Positions 22,101 through 30,800 of a stretch of 64,000 nucleotides of DNA are shown here, in pieces; within the stretch, counting starts at the first letter, position 1; every line of letters starts with the position of its first letter. The stretch is taken from contig CM074764.1 in NCBI GenBank assembly GCA_037355855.1, forward strand, positions 1,984,001 to 2,048,000, given 5' to 3'. A model generated the notes under the pieces. It was not told the origin of the DNA and did not search any database. It saw only the letters and a program-made list of their open reading frames with translations. A program made the position numbers and the translations under genes. This DNA comes from Pseudo-nitzschia pungens (Eukaryota; Bacillariophyta; Bacillariophyceae; Bacillariales; Bacillariaceae).

Positions 22101-22257
22101 CGCTGGTCGACGGCTCGGAGGACCACGGCTTGAGTCCGAAGGACTGGTAGTCCTCGCGGGCCGTGACCTTGGCTCCGAAAAAGGCGTCAGCCAGAACCAC
22201 CGCCTGCAGCTTTTGGTTGCCCTCCTGCTTGAAGTCGTCGTCGTTTTTGGAAGGCAT
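19191..22257 (-). CDS. EIF2B5: Translation initiation factor eIF2B epsilon subunit (frame break near 21390)
   Basis: The product is the catalytic GDP-GTP exchange subunit acting on eIF2 in the cytosol. In order it shows an N-terminal nucleotidyltransferase-like domain (LQAVVLADAFFGAKV..., LLCKLNNLPLVDYVVDFLASNGV, FLLVSGDVVADLDL), a left-handed beta-helix of hexapeptide repeats (ILHPTKIGRTSVVHGPGMMG to IGEGVVLPAF), an acidic linker, and a C-terminal W2/HEAT domain ending FLEWLEEDDDD. Ser/Asn/Gly-rich insertions make it longer than usual (about 1010 residues). The two halves sit in different frames: 22257 to ~21390 and ~21390 to 19191, with a +1 shift in GCCGGCAGGCAGCGAC. A 31-nt GT-AG segment would also restore the frame but is shorter than any plausible intron, so an extra base or a GGCA duplication is more likely. 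As the gene is essential, I favour an assembly or allelic indel over a pseudogene. Confidence 0.85.
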
Positions 22258-23849
22258 TGCGGTTGGTTGCGTCGTGGATTGGTTGTTGTACCGTATATAT
22301 GCTGTATTGTTTTGGAGTGTGCACGGTATGTATTCACTGGTTCGATGGATATTTTGGGTTTATTTCGTTCTATAATCAGCGACTCAGAAGCGATTCGAAA
22401 GATATTTGTTGCGTGTCAAGTTTCGTTTCCAAGTGGTGTCGGATTCAGTGGTATGGGATCTTCGTGTGCTCGTACCGAATGCCGATTTCCGTGAACAGGA
22501 ACAGCAGATGATGGATATCAATGGAATGAAGGAAAATCGTGAACAGAGGAAGCGGGCTTCGGGGATTCACTGAGTTCTTGTTGGTTGTTCTCGTTATCAC
22601 CCTGGCAACTTCCCACTATCGGTACCTAATGGGAGCGTTGTTGTAACGTGGGTTAGAAAGTGAAACCCGAGTCGTTGCTCCGATAAGGATGGCTTACTGA
22701 TTTTGTTTCCTCGTTCTCGTTTCCCACTGCAACATGTGAAATACGGTACGGGTAACAATAATATTTCCCCTACTGCACATCATCGTAAGAGTAGCCTTAC
22801 GTAGATCGTGCGGTCTGGTTTCTTGTGGATAGCTACCGTGCCTAATACCCCTCATACCAAAACCGTACTAGTAAACGAACGCCTCGTTCGTCAGTCGACC
22901 GGTCCTGGCATTGAATCGAAATAGGATAATACAGTGCCGCACGAAGCTACAGTCTGTGCATTGTACGGAACGGACACGCTGTGAAAGAGTGAAATGGATA
23001 CGAGTAAGGTTATGAGTAAGTTAATCACACTCGCAACTCGCAATCTCAATCTCAATCGATCATCTCAAATCAATTTTAATTTTGCTAATGACTGCTCACC
23101 GGTACGGATGAGTGCCAGACGTTGGAATGGCACGTCCAACAATGATACGGTGTTGGTACGATTCTGAGCTTGCTTTAGGAGGTACGAGTAATTATTGCAT
23201 CGACCGTGCTCTACTCTACGAACGTAGGTAAGTCTACTAATTACCCATCAATATGTGTTAAAGAAAGGAGAAATTTTTGTCAACATAGCATTCAGCAGAG
23301 GAACCAAAGGTTGCAAATAGTAATACTGCTGCTTAAACCTACAACCTTTTGGTAGTAGAAAACCTGAGGTTGTATTTCTACAATGTAAAACCTGAACCCT
23401 TATGTCACTACTTTGTCCAAGAACCTTGCTCATGAGATTGTTAGTAAATACAATACAACAATCACATTGTTGTTGTCATTTATTACTACTAGTACTACTA
23501 CTAGTAGTGCTTGCAAAGTTAGTAGCAATTCTTATTTGTAACAGTACTACGATTGTTTCACTGGTTCTTTCTTCTCTTGCCTGCCCACCCAAAACTCAAT
23601 TTCCATCTGCTACTGCTGCTGGCTAGTACTACTAGTAGTACCTTTGCTTACAACGCTAATACTAGAAAGCCTCCTCTGAGGAATGAGGATTGTGATTCCT
23701 TATTATCCTTTCTTCTGATTTCCTTTTTTACTACTAGTAGCAGATCGTTGCAGCAGGTCAGAAAATAAATTACTTGTTGTGGTATCATGCAAATAGTATT
23801 TTGCCTAAGTAGTACTAGCAATGACATCATGACACACAACTTTACCACT
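22258..23849. other. Intergenic
   Basis: No gene is supported. The stretch includes GTAAGGTT (23004), dense TACGG/GTAC words (22740-22880) and CTAGTA triplet runs (23484-23510, 23620-23640, 23730-23745). Confidence 0.5.
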
Positions 23850-24891
23850 TCATTCGATGACAGCTAGTACTAGGGAACCAATGATGAAATCCCGAGTAAC
23901 GTATTTGGCGGCCAGGGGGTTTCGTTTCAGGGCCGTGCAAACAACATCGAAGCTCCTCTTCTGCCTGCCGGACGCGTATTGCAGGGCAAACGCGTCGTCC
24001 GCAACGGCGGCAACCACTACCCTCCGGTTGTCCTTCATGGCATCCGACGCGTGTTTCAGGGCGTTGCCGTTCCGCGCAACGGCGGCAACCACGACAGTCC
24101 TCGGTGTTTTTCAGGGCATCGGAAGCGTGTTCAGGGCGTTGCCATTCTGCGTCACCGCGGCGAGGACGATGTCCCTCCGGTTCCTCAGATCCTCGGACGC
24201 GTACTCCAGGGCGAAACCGTTCTGCGTCACCGCCGCGCGAACGGTCTGCGGTTCGTTCCGGAGTTCCGGGGGGGCGTATTCCAGGGCGTTGCCGTTCCGC
24301 GACAGCACCTCCGTCACGAAGCGTTTGTTCGCCCTCAGCTCGAGGGATGCCTTTCGCAGCATAAAGGCGTTCTTCGAAGCCGCCGCGAGCACCACTCTTT
24401 CGTTGGTCTTCAATCGATCCGACGCGTATTCCAGGGCCCATCCGTATCGCGACACCGCGGCAACCACCACCTCCTCGCTGTTTCGGAGTTCCTCGGACGC
24501 GTAGACCAGAGCCGTTCCGTCCCGCCGGACCGCCGCGGTCACGATCTCCGCGTCGTTCCTCAGATCGTCGGACGCGTGTTCCAGGGCCCAGCCGCTCCTC
24601 GTCACCGCCGCGAGAACGATTTGCCGGTCGTTCCTCTGTGGGTCGGTCGCGTGTTTCAGGGCGTGGCCGTTCTCGTTCACCGCGGCCAGCACCACCCTCC
24701 GGTTGTTCCTCAGTTCGTTCGATGCGTACCGCAACGCCGAACCATTTTGTGCGACGGCGGCTAGAACCACGCGCTCGTTGTTCTTGCTTTCGTCCGACAA
24801 GAGCTGCAACGCAAGGCCGTTCTCTGTCACGATGCTGAATGCCGATGCTGACAATGTCGGTGTCGTCGTCGTCGTCGTCGTCACTCATCAT
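23850..24891 (-). pseudogene. DUF4116 repeat protein, locus 3, broken
   Basis: Minus-strand locus coding about 13 DUF4116-type repeats (consensus ExVVLAAVxxNGxALEYASxxLRN). It ends in the cap LAAKYVTRDFIIGSL, shared with the other two loci. The only ATGs near the 5' end (24891 and 24888, followed by an Asp run) are in a different frame from the repeats, so a +1 break near 24840 is needed. A base is missing at 24131/24132 (CTG-AACAC where the repeat demands CTGGAACAC), and an extra one at 24096 (GAC-T-GTC) restores the frame; the segment between carries a TGA. The gene is therefore nonfunctional or mis-assembled. Its repeats resemble locus 1 in high GC content and Arg-rich linkers (LRN) more than locus 2. 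Confidence 0.7.
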
Positions 24892-26665
24892 TGCAACGGG
24901 GTTTCTTCGACTCGCATTCCGATCGATGTGATTGTGGACCTGGATGAGATGAGATGAGATGAGATGAGATGAGATACTCTGTTTGAGATGAGAGATAGGT
25001 AGCCCGTCTTCCCGTGGATTCCGCAACGGATTGGTGTCACGGAATGAATGTGTCACCCTTGATTGGTTGGTTGATGCCGACCGGGTTTCAATGATGGCGG
25101 TGGTGCCGAAGGGGGGGGCTAGTACTACTAGTGCGTGGGGAATCAATCGTAGCAAATACTGTCGATTGGATTTGACGCGATAATCTCAAAAGAAAGGAAG
25201 AGAGTCGGTCGACCGACGGATGGGTATCAACCGACCCTTCGATGCCGTTGTAGAATGGACGGATGGATGATTTCGCCGTCGTCGACGTCTTCGTCGTTTC
25301 GCGAGAAGAAACCCGTGATGGGCGGCGAGAGCTAGTACTACTACCTGTAGGTCGGACCCGAGCGGCACTTCTTGGTGCTGGGTATCAATCAATCAAGTCA
25401 GAGTCGGTGAAAAGGATGCTCGGAAGTCGGTGACCGACCGAACCGGTTTGTCGAAATCGGTGCGGTGGTTGCGTGGACGAAGGAATTTGTTTGGAAAGTG
25501 AGTTGCGGAAGAATTCTGACACCCAATTAGTACTACTAGTACTAATTAACCTTACCGCTACGCGTTCCGCACGCAGCAAAAAAGTAGGAAGACAAGTGTT
25601 CCATACCAGGACAGAAAAAAACCGGAATTTTGATGGGAGTGATGTCATTTTGTGTTAGAGTGTGTTTGATGTTGTGATGTTGTGATGTTGTGATGTTGTG
25701 ATGGCATTGGCCGAGTTTCAAGTTGGCATCGTTTCTCACTTTTGATTGACTAATTCGTGACTTACGTACCCTTCGACGGTCAAAGGCGATTAAATTCCTC
25801 GGAATACGTGAAAAACCGTAAATTAACGGTAAATGAATTTGTTCCTTGTCGTCCATTGATTTTTTTGGACTTCTCGTAACTTAATCTTACTCGTACCTTA
25901 CTCGTATACTCGTACTCGTAATGATACCAGTCGACAGTTGACACCAGTGTCACTGTAATCTGAATAATAAAATTCTGATGTTAAAAAAAAAAAAAAGACT
26001 TCGCAAGTATGTCTATTATGTAATTACTTCGCAAAAGTGTATCTGCTTTCATGGTCACATCCAAGCAAACCCGTTGTTGGAATACAACGCGAAGTGGTTT
26101 CTACCCTTGGGTCAACGTCGCGATCGAACGCACGATGCGCACAAACCGAAGCGCCAGCACGACAACTCGACGCGATTGATTGATTCATTCGCATCGCGGT
26201 ATTGTCAATGTCGTTCTCGTCTCATTGACCGCCTCGAGTCCACGGGACGCGAGCCCATGGGAGGAGCTCTCGCTTGGTGATCAAGCGCGGCATCCGATGC
26301 CTTTCCTCCGCTCCGTGGCAGCAAGATTTCGCGGGAATAGCGCGAAGCCGGAACGGTCACCAACCAACCGCTCCCTCCCAATGGGGGATTCGTTCGATTC
26401 GTTCGATTCGTTCGTTCCATCGACACGACGAGTAAGTCCCTTTCACCGCCAGCGCCGAGGAGGGACGAAGAAATTGCGGAACCATCCGAAACAACCGGGG
26501 ACAGGACGACACTCGTTTTATAAACATCTATTGGAGCTGTCTGAAGTATTTTATTTTTATAAAATATTGCTGTTGCGTTTCCGTCGGATCCACGGTCGTA
26601 TTCAACGGTTCGTTCTTCGCATCGTTCGGATTCGTTCGAGCGGCATCTATTCTATTCTCGCAGTC
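24892..26665. other. Intergenic
   Basis: A GATGA pentamer run lies at 24943-24974 and an 8-nt GATGTTGT repeat at 25668-25702. CTAGTA runs occur at 25120, 25330 and 25530, AACCTTAC at 25548, and a poly-A run at 25983-25996. The plus-strand open frame 26180-27229 has no recognisable domain and I do not call it. Confidence 0.5.
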
Positions 26666-26845
26666 TCATTCCCACGTTTTGCGATCCGCGTTTTTCGTTT
26701 TTTTTTGTCGATTATTGTTCGCTTCACGCAGCAGCGCAGCTGCCCGCGGGTGTTCCGCGGAGTTGTCGGGGTTTCGAATGCGCACGGAGGAATGACGTGC
26801 GTACATCCAGGTGATGATGATCAACAAGAACAACAAGAACTGCAT
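26666..26845 (-). CDS. Possible small single-pass membrane protein (59 aa)
   Basis: From the ATG at 26845 the frame codes 59 residues. A hydrophobic N-terminal segment (FLLFLLIIITWMY, residues 3-15) is followed by a basic, polar tail (RHSSVRIRNPDN...NNRQKKTKNADRKTWE). The hydrophobic-then-charged layout is typical of small signal-anchored proteins. The frame is open upstream for another ~115 codons without recognisable features. I recognise no family, and composition alone could produce this; the overlapping plus-strand frame is no more convincing. Confidence 0.3.
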   Translation of the reverse strand: MQFLLFLLIIITWMYARHSSVRIRNPDNSAEHPRAAALLREANNNRQKKTKNADRKTWE

Positions 26846-27835
26846 CCGACCGACATGCAGCAGCAGGAATCGCACCGCGAGTGGAGCGGAATGGAATGGA
26901 ATGAAAGGCATGCATTCCTGCATTCGGGTTTCGTTTGGAGAGCCGGATTTCGTTGCAACGAAACGAGATATTGTGACAGATACGGGACGCACGGAATTCG
27001 GTCGATGTTGCTGCCGCAAGAACGAGCGAAGCAAGTCTTTCATAGTATTCGCAACGTGAAGGGACCGGATGCGCGGTACGGCACGGTACCTTTGGGGGTG
27101 AGGCGCAGTTGGTACGTACCGCGTGTGCTTGGCATGCACAAGGTCATCCATTCGATTCAAGTACTCTCCGAGATCCAAGTGAATTTGCTGATCCAAAGAA
27201 CTAGTAGTAGGTATCGACTATCTTCTTAGCATCCGTAGTATACAAGGAACATGTGAGATTTTCATCTTGGTCCGATACGACTTTTTGAACTACATTCGGT
27301 GATAGTATTCCATCGCGAGATGCTCATTGTTTTTATCTCGCAGAATTCCGCATCGGTTGGAACTTTCAACGCTTCGGTACGGTAGGATCAACTTCGCTCC
27401 GAATCTTTTGATTGTTGTTACTTATACAACATGGTGGGTGCGCACTCGTAGAAAAAGAATCGAAACCGCAAAGCACAACGAGCCTTGCAGCGATCTCTTC
27501 TCTCGCTTTGTCTGGTATTGTTCTTATTCGACGACAACTCCTCCTTGTGGCGAACGCTTCTCCGTCCGGGACCGTGGTTCCGCATAGAAAGTTTCTGCCC
27601 GTCGGAGCTCCAACGAACGGGTAGGTACTAGATTCCGTGATTCCGAGCTCCAGACATGTATCCACCTTCCAGCACTGCACTGTCGTTGCGGTCTTTGCTT
27701 CGTGTACCTTCATCAGCATTGTCTGTCCATCCATTCCTTCCCATGTGAAACAGTCAAAATGGGATACCATTATTGTTATCATGATCATTATTATTATGAA
27801 AATTAGCCTTTTTATCTAAATCGTTCGAGGCGGTT
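26846..27835. other. Intergenic
   Basis: No gene is supported. Short frames on both strands overlap without a consistent signal. The last ~60 bases are AT-rich and lie just past the stop of the nucleoporin gene. Confidence 0.45.
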
Positions 27836-30800
27836 CTACTCGTCGTGCTTTTTGAAACCGAACGGAGAAAATCCCTTGTTCGAAGACGTATTAAAGGCAG
27901 AAACGCTGTTGCTGCTGCTACCAAATCCCGAGGGGCTTCCGAAGGCGGACGTGTCGGCCGGGGAAGCAGCGAGAGCCGCAAATCCCGTACTGCCGGAATC
28001 ACCGAATGCGGACTTGTTGGAGGAGGATGCAGCAAGCGCACCAAACCCCGTGCTTCCAAAACCGGTGCTGCTACCACTTCCGAATCCCGAGGTGCTTCCA
28101 AAGGCGGACGTCTTGGCCGGGGAAGCAGCGATTGCGGCAAATCCAGTGGCTGTAGAACTATCGTTGCTCCCACTACTGCCGCCGACGCCGATTGCCGATG
28201 GGCTTCCAAAAGCAGGCGTGCTCGAGGAAGAAGCCGCGAGTGAACCAAATCCATTGTTTCCAAAACCACTGCTGCTGCCTCCACCGCCGAGAGCCGAGGG
28301 GCTTCCAAAAACTGGGGCCTTGGTTGGGGAAGCAGCAGCCGTGATCTGCGTTCCACTCCTGCTGCTTTCGGCTCCTAGACCTGAGGTGCTTCCAAAGGTG
28401 GGTGTCGTGCTCGATGATCCCCCAAATGCACCAAATCCCTTGCTTCCGAACCCCGTATTGGAAGCACCAAACAAGGAAGGGGTCGAGGAAAACGGACTCG
28501 GCGTGGTCGATAGCCCCGAGCCAAACATGCTTTTCTTCTTTTGGCTGTTGTCTCCAGCTACTGTAGCGGACGATGATCCGAATCCTGTTGTGCCAAAGGC
28601 GGTGAAGCTGCTTCCGGCAGCAGTCCCAAAGAGAGATGACTGAGCAGGTGCGGCTTGGTCTTCACCACTGCTCCCAGCCGACGGTAAATCCTTGCCGTCT
28701 CCGTCAATAGCGCCGCAGGCGGAAATGGTAACGGATTTTACAGGCCGAGACGTTTTGGGGTTGATCTCGACCTTGCTCAGTTGTTCCAGAACTTCCATTC
28801 CTTCCAAAACCTCTCCAAAGACCACGTGCTTTCCGTTCAGGTAGGGTACGGCCTTGAGGGTGAAAAAGAACTGCGATGAGTTGGTGTTCTTGCCGCTGTT
28901 GGCCATGCTCAGCAAACCCTTGCGGGAGTGGTCCATAAAGCCATCGGGCTCGTCCTTGAACTTCCCCCAGGCGTCTCCGTGCTCGCTGTTCGGTCGATAG
29001 ATCGATTGCCCCCCTCGTCCGTCACCGGTGGTGAAATCTCCCGCCTGGAGGCAAAAGTTGGGAACAATTCGATGGACCTTGGATCCCAGATAGCGCAGTG
29101 GTTTCCCGGCAGCTTTGTGTGTGGTGATCTCGCCCGTGCACAAGCACTTGAAATTGTCGGCCGCCAGCGGTGCCTTGTCCGCATAGAGCTGGACCACCAC
29201 GCGTCGGCGAGAATCTTCATTGGAATCCCCATCTATCGCGAATTCAAGGTAACATTTTGGGCCCTCCCCGGCCGGCGATGGATATTGTGGCTGCAGAGGC
29301 TTTGGCGCAGCGTACTTTGCCTCGAGTTTGCGAAACATTTCTTCCTCTCGGCCCTTGTATTTTTCAAGATTTGCATCAACGCTCCCTACCTTGGAGGGGT
29401 TGTGTTTTTCGTAGAATTTCGTTAGTCTCGTGCGGTAGTCCTCTTTGTTGGTCTGGACCGCCGCTGTGCGAGCAGCATCGTTCGGCGTTGCGGAACCTGC
29501 CGGATCCTTCGTATCGGAAGTTTTGGAAGAAAACACAGAATCGGTGGAGGTCTTGGTTTGTGAAGTGTCTGGTGCATTCGCGAAGGGGGAAGCACCGAAA
29601 ACCGATTTCGATCCAAAAATGCTTGATTTTGTGCCGGTGGGAGCAGCAGTCACTGAAAACGGAGAAGCACCCGTAGCCGATGAGGAAGAAAAAAGTGACG
29701 ATGCTCCCCCAAAGATGTTTGGCGTTTCAGATTTTGCAGTGGTGGAAGAAAGGGCACCAAATGGATTCTTGGGAGCCGTGCTGGGCATGGGTGGGTACGA
29801 CGATTTCGGTTTTGGTTCGCTTGCAGCTTTCGTTGTCGAAGCAGTGGTAGAGGAAGGAGCCCCAAATGGATTCTTGGGAGCCAAACTGGACATTGGTGGA
29901 TAAGACGACGACGATGATGACGACAATGATTTCAAATTGGTCGCAGCTTTAGTTGTCGTAGCAGTGGTAGAAGAAGGGGCACCAAATGGATTCTTGGGAG
30001 CCGCACTGGACATTGGTGGATAAGAAGACGACGACGACAACGATGACGACGATGATTTCAAATCGCTCGCAGCTTTTGTTGTCGTAGCAGTGGTAGAAGA
30101 AGGGGCACCAAATGGATTCTTGGGAGCCATGCTGGGCATGGGTGGGTACGACGATTTCGGTTTTGGTTCGCTAGCAGCTTTTGTTCTCGAAGCAGTGGTA
30201 GAGGAAGGAGCCCCGAATGGATTCTTGGGAGCCGCACTGGGCATGGGTGGATAAGACGACGACGACGACGACGACGATGATTTCAAATCGCTTGCAGCTT
30301 CTGTTGTCGTAGCAGTGGTAGAAGAAGGGGCACCAAATGGATTCTTGGGAGCCGTGCTGGGCATGGGTGGGTACGACGATTTCGGTTTCGGTTCGCTCAC
30401 AGCTTTGGTTGTCGAAGCAGTGGCAGAGGAAGGAGCCCCGAATGGATTCTTGGGAGCCGAACTGGACATGGGCGGATAAGACGACGACAGCGACAACGAC
30501 GATTTCGGTTTTGGTTTCATTGTCGAAGCAGTGGCAGAGGAAGGAGCCCCGAATGGATTCGTGGGAGCCGCACCGGACGCGGGCGGATAAGACGACGGCG
30601 AGGAAGAAGAGGACGCCGCGGTTGTCGGAACCGATCCCGCAGAGGGTGTCAGCTTGATGCTCCCGAACGGATTCGGTGCCGGCTTTTTGTTGTCGACCCG
30701 GAAAGCAGCGGCACCGGCACTGGCACTGTTTGCGGTCTTAACGATGCGTCGCTGCGGCTGCGGTTGCTCTGGTTCGGATGGTTCGGTGGTTTTTGCGTTT

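Noticed and set aside
26180..27229. 349-residue plus-strand frame
   Set aside because: Composition changes along its length, no domain is recognised, and it overlaps a more protein-like small minus-strand frame.
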